A DNA stretch of 64,000 nucleotides, taken from the NCBI GenBank assembly GCA_029168955.1, contig JAPDOI010000020.1:1024501-1088500 (forward strand). The letters run 5' to 3'. The notes below the pieces were generated by a model. The model had not been told where the DNA came from and ran no database searches. It saw only the letters and a list, made by a program, of their open reading frames with translations. Source of the DNA: Aplectana chamaeleonis. Taxonomy: Eukaryota; Nematoda; Chromadorea; Rhabditida; Cosmocercidae. Shown here piece after piece: positions 1 to 11,466 of the stretch. The first letter of the stretch is position 1. Each line of letters opens with the position of its first letter. The position numbers were made by a program, and so were the translations under genes.

Positions 1-403
1 CCGCATCTACACAGCGAATACCGGAGACTATTCCCGGGTAGAGTTGCATCATTCAAATAAAATCAACGAGTCCGTGTGGGGCAGATGGCTCGAATGATTC
101 AAATAAGTAGAAAGAACTGACAGTGAAACTACTATAAGTGAGTCTGACCGTTCCAAATGAAATGCAGTTTTCTAGAGCCATTTCTTGGACGTACATATGC
201 CCTTCCCTGATGATTAAAACCACAATGAAAGAAGTTATAGGCGTTTATCCCCTAATTTTTGAGCACAAATGCAACTTCCAAAACGCGCAGCAATCACTCG
301 CGAATCGGGGGAGTGGACCTCATAATCGTATTCAGCTCCCGAAAAAAGTCCTAGACGAAATTTGGGTGAACGGCTCGATTTTTCGCTTTTCTGCCTATCT
401 TAA

Positions 404-1008
404 AGAAAATTTCACGCTGATCACAATGGTGTCTTCAAAATCGCTCAGAACTCACTACGAACTGAGTTAGGGCTCCTCAAAAATTTCGAATTTGAACTGG
501 TAGAAGTTCGCGGACGAGTTGTCACGAGCCTGTATTTTCTCGTTATTCGCATCCATCAGTCTCAAGCAGGTCACAATATGAAGCCAGACCGAAATCAAAA
601 GGAAGAACATAGATTTCGAACTAAATTATACGCGCGTCTCTTCCCTATTGAGGTCGGAGACTTGCCAGTGGGCGTTGCCCTTTTTTTCTTTCAAGGGGGC
701 GTAGTCGACTTTTTCCTAGCTTTTCTGGCTTATTTGAGCGAATTGCGATTTCCCTTCATTCTCAACGTCTCTCTTTACGCAGGTCGGCTCGCACACATCG
801 GCTGCAAAAAATGGGAGTTACAAGCCTCGGACAACTCGTCCACAATGCTACCCCTAGCTGAATTTTGAGGAGCCATAACTCCATTTCCATGGAGTCTTGT
901 ACGATTCCAGGGACATCGTTGAAATCAGCATAGGACCATTTTCAAGATAGGCGGAAAAACAGAAGAACGACTTTTATCGTGAATACTGCCTTGGAGTTAA
1001 CATAGAGT
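404..1008. repeat. Degenerate inverted pair of TTAA-family element ends
   Basis: Two decayed pieces of one element family lie head to head. Positions 404-780 match, on the minus strand, the element at 54326-54799: the stretches around 'ggctcctcaaaaatttcgaa' and 'gacgagttgtcacgagcctg' are shared. Positions 826-1008 carry the same block on the plus strand ('gacaactcgtccacaatgc', 'ttgaggagccataactcc') and finish at 'cgtgaatactgcctt', the usual right terminus of this superfamily. The open frames here (for example 138-470 and 578-868) follow repeat sequence and I do not regard them as genes. Confidence 0.55.
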
Positions 1009-1639
1009 GAAAGCGTTATGGACTTGTACGTAATGTAGGTTGAGCGTTTACTTGTATAAATTAGGAGGTTCTGGAAGTGTTTAGGAAAAGTGTTTCAGTT
1101 TTGAACCGAAACATCCCCATGTATGTAGGTTCTTTGGGTTACTTATCACGAATCTTAAGGCTTTTCAGAGTTTTAGACTCATTTTCTGCAGAGCTCCCCA
1201 TTGGGGGCAATTGTGGGGCCAAAGTCCCGCAACCCGGAATGCTTCAGTAGGTATGGCTCGGAGTCCTTCCCTGCTGGTTGTTTGGGGTGCTCAACGCGAA
1301 TCTGATGTCCGTTCATCGATTTTTGACAGATTCCGGTGGGTAGTTTGGTTAATGTCTCAGATAAGACTCAAAATTTCTCTGCGGGGGTTACTGGGGGTGC
1401 TGAATACGAATTTGATGTTCATTTTTTATTTCGAATTATTAAGGTAGATTTTGTTCCATAAATGGCATGGCACCTTCCGGAAACCTCGGAATTTTGATAA
1501 GCGCGCCCCAGATTAGTGTTCACCGTCCTAAGTTACCCCTATATACAAGTTATAAGCAGAATCCTAGATAAAAAATTTCAAAACACCTAAAAAATCCCTT
1601 GTGGGTGGGATCTTGCCCCGAGGCTTCAAGAAACGTCTA

Positions 1640-1765
1640 TAGCTTTTTTCAGAGTGGTTTTTAGGCAGCTGCTAAAAGCATATTTGAATTATATGTACGT
1701 TCAGAATGATTCTAGAAAAGTACGTTTGATTCGGAATGGCCAAGCTGAGTAAAAGTAGTTCTCTT
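1640..1765 (+). repeat. Dispersed repeat, copy 1 (also at 20090-20235)
   Basis: About 125 bp matches 20090-20235 in the same orientation. Shared landmarks are a TTTTAGGC segment, 'gattctagaaaagtac' and 'ggaatggccaagctgag' followed by a run resembling TAAAAGTAGT. No coding content and no termini are visible, so the class is unknown. Confidence 0.5.
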
Positions 1766-1828
1766 GTAAGAAGAAAAATCGGAAAAGTCTAGAGAATTCC
1801 TGAAGGAAGCAGACTATGCATAATTGGA

Positions 1829-2331
1829 ATAAAGGCATTGTACACGATAATCTTCGATTTTGAAATCAATCGCTTAATCGATTGTTTGGCCCCCGGGTAT
1901 AACTGAATTTGACGAAGAAATTTTAAAAAATGCACCAGAAGGGCACGAAATGCTCTACTCTCACCCCACCTCTTCTCACAGGAAGTGTTCGTTGTGAATA
2001 CACAATTTTTTCAGGACAAGTCTTTTGCAATTTCGCACTCTCTGTTACTTCGTACTTTCTTTCGGACCCTAACTAATACTGTTTTGCCTAAAATACATAT
2101 TCTTCCATTTTCGATTAGCCCCATTTTTCGCCGGAGACAACCACCGAGAACATGTTCATTCAATCGGACAACTAGTCCAGGCCAGAGAATAATGTCACTG
2201 AAATAAGACGTTTTAGAGCTTTTCTCGCAGTTTTTCGTAATTTTCGTTACATTTGGTGGCCAACGCGCATTGAGTTGTGAAAAACTCGGAAACCAAAATC
2301 ATCGTGAACGCTGCCTTTGAATGAAGGACTA
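1829..2331 (+). mobile_element. TTAA-superfamily non-autonomous element, uninterrupted copy
   Basis: The left end is 'taaaggcattgtacacgata' and the right end is 'atcgtgaacgctgccttt', which form approximate terminal inverted repeats. The body matches 54824-56561 once the mariner at 55162-56416 is removed, and also 61650-62057 in reverse. It therefore preserves the empty version of the site where that mariner landed ('cggacaactagtccaggcc' near 2176). No transposase frame is present. The flanks are degenerate and the TTAA duplication is not clean here. Confidence 0.6.
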
Positions 2332-2339
2332 CCCTTGTG

Positions 2340-3229
2340 GGTCAATCTTACACTGTGTTAAATCTCGTTGCAAGGGAACGTCTAGCCTTCTCCGTGCACT
2401 TTACACAGAACCATCCACAAGGCAAAAAATCAGTGATTAACGAGGTCAATGTACGAACATGAACCGTTAGAAATAAGGCTATTCTCCTTCCCATCAGATG
2501 TGTTGAAGGTCACGGAAGGTCAAACTTTAGAACTTGGGATGAACAAGAATAGCACTATTCTGTTACATCTGTTTACACTTACAGTGCAAGATGTTATGCG
2601 CTCCCTGACGTATAAAAGAACACCTATTATCATACATTTCCTGCAACATCGGAACAACCCGAGACCTCCAACCTTGATGTGATTGGCATCGTAAGGGCAG
2701 GTCTGAATGTGATTACATATGCAAAATCAAGGCCATTGCAGTCGTTAGCGTGATGAGATTTGGGCTCAGTCCTTCATAACTTTGATTTTCTGATCAGGAT
2801 TCGCAGAGCATCATCCAATATCACTTACTAGGGAGTGACAACTAATCGGAAACGGCCTTTCTAGCGACAATTATACCAGTAAATGTACTTTCAAAGTCAC
2901 TATCATACATATTTATTGAGAAAGTTTGCAGAAACTATATTTTCAACTATTGTGCCAATCGTTCTTCAGGTCCCGGCGCAAATAATCAAATTGTCGTTTT
3001 ATCTAATTATATGGTTGCATTTTTTTGAAATTTCATTTTTCTATTTTTTATTAAATTTCGATTCTTTGATGTAGTTATTTATTTTTAAGTTTTTTTCGAC
3101 TGTTTTTGTTTTGTTTTGGTTATGTTTGTAGCTGCTGAAGACTGCTCTGAACCTAGTTGTGGCTGGTTTCCTTGAATGGGAGAAAAAGCAAGGACACTCA
3201 GCAAGCAATTTTGAGGGTGATTAAAAAAT
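2340..3229. other. Unassigned interval, no gene or repeat recognised
   Basis: Moderately AT-rich sequence. Short open frames at 2449-2682 and 2883-3074 lack convincing splice context, and the second is hydrophobic only because of T-rich codons. I see no terminal repeats or RNA gene. Confidence 0.4.
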
Positions 3230-3232
3230 CTG

Positions 3233-5236
3233 GGGTGGTAGTAATTGGGTGTGTTAAACGCGAGTTAACAGGAGTTAAATTCGCGTTAAACGCGAGTTTA
3301 ACCACACCAGATTGTAATGATAACTCTTGATAGTTAAGAGAGAACTCGCTCTAGTTTCACTCTAACATCCCCCAGTGGTAGGCCTCTTATACACTTCCAA
3401 TGAAAACGCCTCGAAAAAGCGACAATTGTAACCTTTGTTACGAAAAATAGCCTTTTCAAAACGTTTTCAGGTCTGTTTTTTCTCTAAAATTCCGCCATGT
3501 GGCATCCTCGCGGTAAGTTCGCGTTTAACATACTCTCGCAGACAGCACGGAAATAGTGCTGAAATGCGAGAGGAACTGGCGGTTAACGAAAAACTCCTCC
3601 CGAGGAGTTTTTGAATGCGGTTAGCAAGATACGGTAGGAACAGTTTTGACCATCTATACTGAGGGCAAGTACGAGTTTAATTAATGCAGAGGGTTAAGGA
3701 AGTTTAATCACTAATCAATCCCTCCCAATCAGCTGTTAATTTTTTTTCGAGCGCCGACACTCCTCCCGCTTTTGTTTATTTTCTTCCGGAATTCATTCGC
3801 TATGCTACATATTATCAGGTTAGTTTCATTTTCATAATTCATTGCATAGCACAGGCTATGAGGAGTATGTAGTAAATTATTTGTTTGCTCGCGTTTCGAA
3901 GGGGTTTCCACAACTTTTTTAGTGCAAAAAAGTGAAAATTTTCCAAGCCACTGATTTTCTAGTGATTTGATGCTTTAGTAATGATTAATCAGCGTTAGTC
4001 GGGGCGTATCGGGCGAGTTTTGTGGGAAAGAAATGCGAACTTGTTTCTGAACCAACTAAATTTGTTCTCCTTTTTCTGCAAGATTCTAATACTCCTCTTT
4101 CATTGTCAGATCAGTGCCATCGTGGCCTCTTATTTTTTTTTGAGGGTCCGCGACGCAGTTGCTTTGGTGCATTGGTAGAGCCACTCGAAGTGTTTCAAAT
4201 TCTTACCTTGAAATATGTGTACAAAATCTTTTCCTTAAACGATGCGCATATGAGTGTGTAACAGTGTTTCTATATATTTTCAGCACTAACTGCGGGCGGT
4301 GGATTAGTTTCATTTTGAGAAGACGGCAAGCACTTCACAAATTCAACTGCATCAATGACCGAAACCACACCATTACCCCAATCTCGGACGCCAGACTTGA
4401 GTTGCACACTTCCAAAAATAAACAATAGAATTTTTTTTCAAGAACGAAAATAGACTGTCTAGTTTATCATCATTCTTTTAGGTTTTTAACGATCCATTTC
4501 AGTTGAATGCAGGACATTCTTTGAATTTATGCATTACTCGACGAGTTGCGGAATGTCTTTTTCGCACCTAGCGTTACCTTCTCTAGAACACCTTGTAAAT
4601 AATTCATCCAGAAATTCTCAAATTTTCGTTCACTCGAAATTTACTTCGATAAATTTTTTGTTTTTCAAAAAAACTTTTGTTTGAAAATATCAAAAAAAAA
4701 GTTAACAAAGTTACTACAAATGCAAACTTTTGTCAGATCACACGCAATTGATTGATTGAGGCTAATGATTAATCTAACATGTCTTTTCGGGAGTTGTCTT
4801 GAAAACTCACGGAGCTCACACAAAATTACGAGAATTAGGATTTACAAGGAAAATTTAAAGAATTGCATTTTGATCGTTTTTCGAACAAGCAAAATATTAC
4901 GAAGTTCCTTTTGAAAGCTCTTCCTAATGAATAAAATAAATAGCATCACTTGTATAATCTTTCCGATCCCTCGTCTTTCCACCGTAAACGTCGTTCGGGT
5001 CCAAGTGTAGAAAATACTTATGCAGACGAAGGTCACGCATAATGTATGTGTAAGCAGAGGGCAGCTTTCTTTAAACCGGCAACGAACCGTGGCACCTATT
5101 TCGCGGTTCGTAGCCGGCCAGAAAGGTGGCGGTTAATACGTGTTAATTCGGCGGCTCCACTGCATTTAATTCGCGGCATGTTTGCGGCTTGGAGGTGGCG
5201 GTTTATTCGCGGTTAACACACCATTTACTACCACCC
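3233..5236. mobile_element. 2.0 kb non-autonomous element, CTG target duplication (PIF/Harbinger-like)
   Basis: The termini are inverted: left 'gggtggtagtaattgggtgt', right the complement of 'gggtggtagtaaatggtgtg'. Both are followed by GTTAAcCGCGA-like sequence. Each end is flanked by CTG (3230-3232 and 5237-5239). Three-base CWG or TWA duplications are characteristic of the PIF/Harbinger superfamily, and the unrelated-length element at 17363-19212 has the same terminus with a CAG duplication. No DDE nuclease frame is recognisable. The frame at 4159-4428, preceded by 'ctatatattttcag', could be a relic exon but matches nothing I know. Confidence 0.7.
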
Positions 5237-5239
5237 CTG

Positions 5240-5911
5240 CTTTGAATTTGACCGCTAACTTTTGTGCGGGGGCGGGGAAGGGGGTCATCCGGGGCCCTAA
5301 ACACGGATCTGGGATCCGTTTCTCGATATTTTGTTACTTACTGTGGGTTACGGTAGATATAATGCTGTTTAGCCGAAACCTACCTTAGTATTCCAAAAAT
5401 CAAAAAATGGACCTGAAAGCCGTGTTCAGCGCCCCAGACCCCACACACACACACAAGTTTCGAGCCAAATCTGAGACACTTGCTGCACCACCGTATACCC
5501 ACCGTAACTTACCGCAATCTATCGAAAATCGATAAGTTGACTGCGGATTCGTGATGAGCATTTCTGAATAACTTCTACAGAAAAATTTTGAGGCGAATCC
5601 AGCGTTTTGGAAATGATCAGAACTTGCACCCTGACCCGAAAAATTTCCCTGAAGACGGGCTTTGTACGAAACCTGTCGATTTTTTTCCCGGAAATCAGCA
5701 AATTGTCTACAACTTCGTGCTCAGAACTCTATATAACCCTCATAAAAAAGGTTTTTATCCGAATATGAAACAAGTTTTGTGAGCACCCTGAAAATTGCGT
5801 GATTGGTATACGCTTGCCTTGGTGCCCAACTGAAGAAACCCCCAAATTTGGGTTAGAGAGCTCTTCAGCAGCTACAAACATACAGATTGGTAGAAAAGTA
5901 CTGAAAGCGAC
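5240..5911. other. Unassigned interval with a short CA run
   Basis: A dinucleotide CA tract lies at about 5443-5456. The frames at 5519-5782 on both strands overlap each other and show no family resemblance. Nothing else is supported. Confidence 0.4.
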
Positions 5912-6082
5912 ACCAACCATGTAGTTCAATAAGTTTTGTCGTTCGATAAGAAAGGGCGTCGCTACTAGTCCAATTCTTTTGTTTTGTTGGTATCCTCTTC
6001 ATATGAACGTATGTGAAGTTTCATTTCAATCTCTCAATTCATTTTTCGTTTACAAGCCATTTAGTGTCGCGTTGTCACAGCA

Positions 6083-7344
6083 ATGGAAAAAATTGAATAT
6101 CGTGCAGTGATAAAATTCTTAGTTTTGGAAGGTTTAGCACCAAAAGAAATTCACGAACGAATGTTAAAAGTGTATAATGATTGTTCACCTACAATTAGAA
6201 CAGTAGAAAGATGGGTTGCTGAATTTAAATGTGGTGGTACAAGCCTTGAAGACGATCCACGTGAAGGACGTCCAAAAAGCGCATCAACAGCAGAAATCAT
6301 AGCCAAATACAGGATATGGTCTGGCTGATCGTCGATTGACTGAGAGAGATTCAATAGAGGCTCTACACATCTCAGTAGGCAGTGAGAGCCATATTTTGAC
6401 TGAAACTTTGGGTTTTAGAAAGCTGTGTGCACAATGGGTGCCGCATTCGCTAACAATGGAACAAAAACACATTTGAATGCGACTTTCTTAGCAACATATG
6501 GAGCGTCTTAAAAAGGATAATGTGGATTTTGTGCGTTGATTCATCGCTATGGATGAAACTTGGGCCTATCACCATCATCCTGAATCAGAACAAGAGGCTA
6601 GAGAGTGGTGTGAACCTGGTTGTTCGGCTTCGAAACGAGTTTGTGTCTGGAAATCAGCCAAGAAGGTTATGGCATCAGTTTTTTTTGGAATACGAAAGAA
6701 ATTTTCTTGTGGATTACTTGCAAACCGGTAAAACATTTAATTCTAGATATCACTGCAATCTTTTGAACCAGTTGAAGGAAAAATTCGTGAAAAAAAGACA
6801 CGGTTTGCAGAAGAAAAAAATCTTTTTTTTTCATCAGGACAATGCACCGTGTCACCACTCAGGCGATTCGCCGCCTGACAGTTCGGCTCGTGTTTCCCCA
6901 TTTTCCGGGCCACTGCTGTTGCTATCCGAGCCACTGCTGTTGCCGTCCGGGCGAACTGAAAGGGGCCCGGACAGCAACAGCTGTGGCCCGGACAGCAACA
7001 GCTGTGGCCCGAAAATCAAGGAAACACGAGCCAAACTGTCAGGCGGCTCGGGGCTCAGAATCGCCTGAGCAGAGCATTTGACAATGGCTGAAATCCATGA
7101 TTTAGAGTTTAAATTGCTGGAGCATCCACCTTATTCACCAGATTTGGCCCCCAGCGACTTCCATTTGTTTCCAGAACTCAAAAAGTTTATGCGAGGCAAG
7201 CGTTTCTCATCAAATGAAGAGGTCATTACGGCTGTTGAAGAGTGTTTTGCAGACCTTCCAGATTCTCACTCCAGGGATGGGATCCACACATTGGAGGATC
7301 GTTGGAGCAAGTGTATTGATGTTCAGGGAGTTTATAATGAATAA
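6083..7344 (+). pseudogene. Mariner transposase pseudogene
   Basis: The family encodes a nuclear DD34D cut-and-paste transposase binding its own inverted repeats. The N-terminal helix-turn-helix region is readable from ATG 6083 ('RTVERWVAEFKCGGTSLEDD', then 'GRPKSAS'). The frame then shifts near 6320 and continues as the linker 'WVPHSLTMEQKH', followed by the first catalytic aspartate in 'MDETWAYHH' (about 6550). The second is in 'HQDNAPCH' (about 6835). A palindromic insert interrupts the next codons. The third is in 'PPYSPDLAPSDFHLF' after 7125. The C-terminus ends at TAA 7342-7344. At least one frameshift, several stops and the insert make it non-functional. All three catalytic aspartates survive as codons. 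Confidence 0.85.
6857..7069. mobile_element. 213-bp palindromic MITE inside the mariner transposase
   Basis: It begins 'tcaggcgattcgccgcctga' and ends with the inverted version ('ggctcggggctcagaatcgcctga', trimmed). Arms also pair through 'acagttcggctcgtgtttcc' and its complement. The core holds two direct copies of a CTGCTGTTGC block facing two inverted copies (CAGCAACAGC). It splits the transposase between the 'HQDNAPCHH' and 'EHLTMAEI' codons. The target duplication is ambiguous (CA or CAG). Confidence 0.7.
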
Positions 7345-7424
7345 TAAAGTGTATTTTGAACCACAAAATTGTGTTTTTCTAATCGAACGACAGAACTTAC
7401 TGAACAACCTGGTACTAAGCAGCA

Positions 7425-7809
7425 GAAGAAAGTTAGTGCCGCATTCGTTAGCATGCATTTGATCACACAAGTGCTCTGACGATGGCTAAATTGAATGAAT
7501 TAAAGTACGAATTGCTCGAACATCCTTCGTATTCACTAGATTTGGCTCCTAGCGACTACTACCTCTTCAGAAACTTGAAACAATTCCTTTGTGAAAACCG
7601 CTTTTTATCGAATGAAGTAGCTATTTCAGTCGTTTAACAGTATTTTGCGGAGGTTCCAGAAAATCATTAGAGAGATGGTATGAATGTATTGCAGGATAAG
7701 TGGAATAAGTGTATCGAAGTTAAAAAAGATTGTATTGAATAAAGAACTAAATTCATTTAAAAGTTCACATTCTTCCATTTTTGCTTCCAATACTTTTCAA
7801 CCAACCTGT
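7425..7809 (+). mobile_element. Internally deleted mariner fragment (second family member)
   Basis: It carries a transposase C-terminal half: 'LEHPSYSLDLAPSDYYLF' (about 7517-7570) followed by a tail with 'DKWNKCIEV' and a stop near 7741. Upstream, the linker-like 'LVPHSLA' (about 7437) runs directly into 'HTSALTMAKL', so the segment with the first catalytic aspartate is deleted. A probable right terminal repeat, the complement of 'tacaggttggttgaaaag', lies at about 7790-7809. It has in-frame stops and is non-functional. It lies directly after the first mariner. Confidence 0.65.
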
Positions 7810-8499
7810 AGATTTGAAAATGTCTTTGGAAGTACATTAACTGGTACGCCTTCTGTTGTAAACGGCGTTTCCGACCAATTGTCATTGTATATAGTTAGTA
7901 ACACCAGGCGCTTGCTAATTCTCCTGTATTCTCGTCCTGACGCACCTTAACCAAATCTTCGCATCAATAATGAGTGATGATGCTTCTATCTCCTGTCATT
8001 TAGTGATCGCGTGATCGCTTCTGGACGACTCCGGACAAGTTTTCTGCAGGTTTCCAATCACATAATGGTGGTCGCATGCCGCCGCGATTACGTACGAGTT
8101 ATGCAGCTTTTTTTCAAGCGAGGCGATGCGGCAAGAGGTTTTCTTGCGAAACCTACGCGTCCTCGATATCTATTAAAGCGTGATGGAATGTCCCTGAATG
8201 TACTTTCGCAGTCGTAAAGATTAGAATGGATCAAAACAGATCCAACTGTCCGTCAGTGCTGATTTTCGATCGAAACAGGCTTGAAACTTTGCGTCGTGTG
8301 AAGTATAAATTCGGTCTTATTATTGCGAAGTTGGGGCGGAAACCGATGTCGCGAAGCCGTCCGCGTACAGCAAAGTTCGCTCAAAGCCAATTTAGTAGTA
8401 GGTAGATGCTCTGAACCATTGCCCATTTGAGAACTATCTGATACTAACTCTTCAATACTTCAAACTTCAACAGCAAACTGCATTATATGTATACGTCTG
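7810..8499. other. Unassigned interval
   Basis: No recognisable gene. The frame 8011-8217 is arginine-rich and lacks splice or family support. The 5' break of the truncated RTE falls at about 8500. Confidence 0.35.
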
Positions 8500-9843
8500 C
8501 TGCAAGCCGGCTTTCGAACTTGAAGATCGACCATCGACCAAGTGTTTGTCGTGAGAAGATTAATTGAATCGTGGCAGCGGTATTCGAAGCCATTACAGCT
8601 CGTTTTTTGGACTTTGAAGCCGCGTTCGACTCTCCTCATCGTGATCGATTGCTCAACGCTCTGCGAGCCGATGGAGTCCCGGAAAAGTATGTTCGGTTAA
8701 TCGAGGACATGAACAGAGGAACAACAGCGGCAGTTCCTACACCTGTCGGGTTTACGTCAGCTTCCGAGGTGAAAACAGGAGTAAGGCAAGGAGCTGTAGC
8801 AGGACCTTTTCTTCTCAACTTCGCCGTTTATGACATCATCCGTAGAGTTGCAGAACAAACAGAACATTTTTCTGCGGATGTGATCCTAACACCATCCGGA
8901 CGCTCCCTTGTAGACCTGGAGTGCGCCGACGACATTGTGTTATTCGCTGAAAACAACGCAAAACCGCAAAGGATTGTAAACCTTGTTTCGAAGTATGCCG
9001 CAGCCTATGGATTCCGTCTTCGTCCTGACAAATGCAAGCAGATGTGGGTCTCTCTGAGACCTTCAACGGGAGTTTGTGTGGACGGATAATGTATCGAACT
9101 GGTGGATGATTTCTGTCATTTGGGCTGTTTGCTGAAGAACGATGGTAGTTATGCAGCGGATATTCAACAACGATGTGCGAAAGCTACGTCTGCATTCAAT
9201 TCTCTAACCAAGTGTTTGTGGTCTACCCCCACCGCGAATGAAGTCAAGTTGCGCGTCTACCTATCCGCTATTCGCTCTATCATGATGTATGGATCGGAGG
9301 CGTGGGCAGCATCGAAGACACAGATGGAAAGGTTGGATTGCACGGAGAGGAAGCTGTTTCGACGTTTGCTCGGACATTTCTGGCAGCGGATGTGCCACAA
9401 CGAAGATCGCTACAATGAGATTGACGCCCTACATCAACGTTTGACTTGAGGGAGGTGCCAACATCTCCCAACGCCATCTCAAGCGGCAACGGAAGGTCGT
9501 CCTCGTCTGTTCGGGCATATTTCAAGAAGACTTCTAGATCGTCTTCTTCAACACGCTCTAGTGGTGCTTCCGAGTCTTGTCTGGAAAAGGCCGCCTGGAC
9601 CTAGGCGCAAGTTTTGGACAGATGTGGTAAAGGAGGATTTGAAATCACTTGGCATTGAAAGGCAATTCAGGCGCGATGGTCTACTTCGCACGAAGTGGAA
9701 TAGCGACCAATGGATGGATTGTGTTCATTATGTGGCTGAGGACCGTGACAAATGGACACGGCTGACTACTAGGACGGCACACCTTGGTGAAGATGCGGAA
9801 TGACCGCCTCAGGCGAGAGCCAACCTTTTGAGTCAAGCAAGTG
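8500..9843 (+). mobile_element. RTE-clade non-LTR retrotransposon, 5'-truncated copy
   Basis: From about 8502 it follows the full copy at 9991-13273 (matching from about 11938), starting inside the reverse transcriptase and running to the same 3' end, 'ggcacaccttggtgaagatg' then a TCAAGCAAGTGAAG tail. Reverse transcriptase is readable as 'LDFEAAFDSPHRDRLLNALR' (frame opening at 8571), the catalytic 'ADDIVLFAENN' block (here CADD rather than YADD), a stop at 9088, then 9102-9449 and 9561-9803. Truncation from the 5' end is the usual outcome of target-primed reverse transcription. It has more substitutions than either full copy, so it is older. Confidence 0.85.
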
Positions 9844-10203
9844 AAGTATTTGTATATTGGATTGGCAACTAAATAATAGCGGATTTTTTTTAGAAATCAA
9901 AAGACAAGTTTTCTCTGTTGTATCCCACTGGATACAAGATTTCAAAGGTCTTCTTTCGACCGTGCCAATTGTCTCTTCTAGCGAGAGAATGGGGGGGTGT
10001 ATACAAGTCTGTTGGTACCTGCTCGTTGGTGCCCCTGCTTCTACTGAACCCAGCAGACGTTTGAGTGTACACAGGGAACGTTCGAGCGATATAGCGTGCA
10101 CAACTATATCGCGAAAGTATCCCGCACATTGCATAAAGGTGTCGCCGTCCGGCACACTAAGGCCTCTGGTCCATAACACCTTAGGATCCGTACCTAGGGA
10201 GTC

Positions 10204-11466
10204 ATGGAGTCTTTCGCCACAAGCCACAATTTCGCCACCCTGAACTGTCGATTGCTGTCGAGTGATATCCAAAAAACTGCGCTATCCAGACTTCTGAGCT
10301 ATTTCCATGCACCGTTTGCTGCTTTGCAGGAAACCCGCCTCAAGGATAGACCCGTCATCAGCGTCGGAGAGTACACCATCTACTGCGGTAACGCTGACGA
10401 TAGGAGAGTGGGAGGCTGTGCAATAGCTGTAAGGAAGGATTTCAATGGTATGGTCAAGGAGTTTGGCTCAACGTCGTGCCGGAATGCATTCGTACGACTG
10501 CGGGATCACAGAGGATTCAATCTGTGGATAGTGAGTGCTCATGCACCCACTGAAACCGCCGAAGACAATTCGAAGAATGCGTTTTATGAGGAACTCAATA
10601 CGTTGCTGGCCAGGATACCTTGTCAACATGCTGTTGTCGTGGGGATTGACGCAAATGCGAAGATGGGACTTGATCAGGAATCCGAAGTACTCGGTAAATG
10701 GTTCTACCCAGTGGAGCAAACATCGGACAATGGCTACCGCCTTGTCGACTTTTGTGAACGCAGTGGTCTGATTATTGCATCGACATTCAAGAGGAATCAT
10801 CGCCGCCATCAGCTTACGTGGCAGGGACCAACCCGGCTATCTCCAGAAGAGCAGCGGAAGCGGAAGATGACAACTTTGAAACGACAGCTTGACTATGTCC
10901 TGACGAGGAATATTCCAGTATCGGACATTCGAAGATCTAGAGCTGTGTGGGATGTCGCATTCGATTCGGATCACCGTCCTGTTCTGTTGAACTTCACTGC
11001 GAGGATTCATAAGAGGAAGCGAGGGGCTCAGCCTCTCCAGAGGATTGTCATGACAAGTCTCAGAGATGAAGAGTGCAGAAGGAATTTTCGACAACGCGTT
11101 TCTATTCACATCGGAGTACGGACTAAGAAGAAACTTTGCGACGCGGATTCTTTTGTCAAGTGCATCCAGGACGCTTCGAAAGAGGCACTCCCGGTTGTAC
11201 AGCCTAAGAAGAAGTTCGCCTACGTCTCAGAAGAAACAACATCTACCTACAACACAGTATGTGCTCTCCGAACTGCAGGAAACTTCGTGGAGGAGAAGCG
11301 TCTGAGGAGGAAGTTGCGTCGGCAGCTTCAAAGTGACCGCGAACGAGAGTGGACGTGTAGAGCTAAGGAGTTCGAGAAGGCTTGGGAGGAGAAGAATCCG
11401 AAGAAAGCCTACACGTTGCTGCGACAGTATAGCGGGAAGATGAAGAGATGTTCTCCTGTGTCTTGA
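10204..11466 (+). CDS. RTE endonuclease domain (APE-type), 5' part of the polyprotein
   Basis: This 420-residue frame encodes the apurinic/apyrimidinic-type endonuclease that nicks target DNA for reverse transcription. ATG 10204 follows the leader. Visible family signatures are 'FATLNCR' near residue 10, 'ALQETRL' near 40, 'VVGIDANAKMG' near 147-157 and 'DSDHRPVLL' near 255, supplying the metal-binding Asn, Glu, Asp and catalytic His. A lysine/arginine-rich linker follows ('RRKLRRQLQSDREREW'). The frame ends at TGA near 11464 because of an extra GT in the run 'ctcctgtgtcttg'. The inverted copy lacks those two bases and stays in frame there, so the real product is one longer polyprotein. Confidence 0.85.
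   Translation: MESFATSHNFATLNCRLLSSDIQKTALSRLLSYFHAPFAALQETRLKDRPVISVGEYTIYCGNADDRRVGGCAIAVRKDFNGMVKEFGSTSCRNAFVRLRDHRGFNLWIVSAHAPTETAEDNSKNAFYEELNTLLARIPCQHAVVVGIDANAKMGLDQESEVLGKWFYPVEQTSDNGYRLVDFCERSGLIIASTFKRNHRRHQLTWQGPTRLSPEEQRKRKMTTLKRQLDYVLTRNIPVSDIRRSRAVWDVAFDSDHRPVLLNFTARIHKRKRGAQPLQRIVMTSLRDEECRRNFRQRVSIHIGVRTKKKLCDADSFVKCIQDASKEALPVVQPKKKFAYVSEETTSTYNTVCALRTAGNFVEEKRLRRKLRRQLQSDREREWTCRAKEFEKAWEEKNPKKAYTLLRQYSGKMKRCSPVS

Larger units (their letters stand above)
5912..7413 (+). mobile_element. Mariner element, degenerate, with an internal palindromic insertion
   Basis: Imperfect terminal inverted repeats are visible: left 'gttcaataagttttgtcgtt' at about 5924-5943, and its reverse-complement relative 'cgaacgacagaacttactga' at about 7384-7403, two mismatches in the 22-bp core. 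The outer bases ACCA... and ...TGGT also pair. Between them lies a broken mariner transposase (6083-7344) interrupted by a 213-bp palindromic insert. Total length without the insert is about 1.29 kb, normal for mariner. Confidence 0.8.

Noticed and set aside
6520..7068. 182-residue continuous frame as a novel protein
   Set aside because: It joins broken mariner transposase to the palindromic insert; the C-terminal part is only the palindrome translated.
9769..10272. Opposite-strand frames across the RTE copies
   Set aside because: They are antisense shadows of the endonuclease and leader; the same pattern repeats in the inverted copy.
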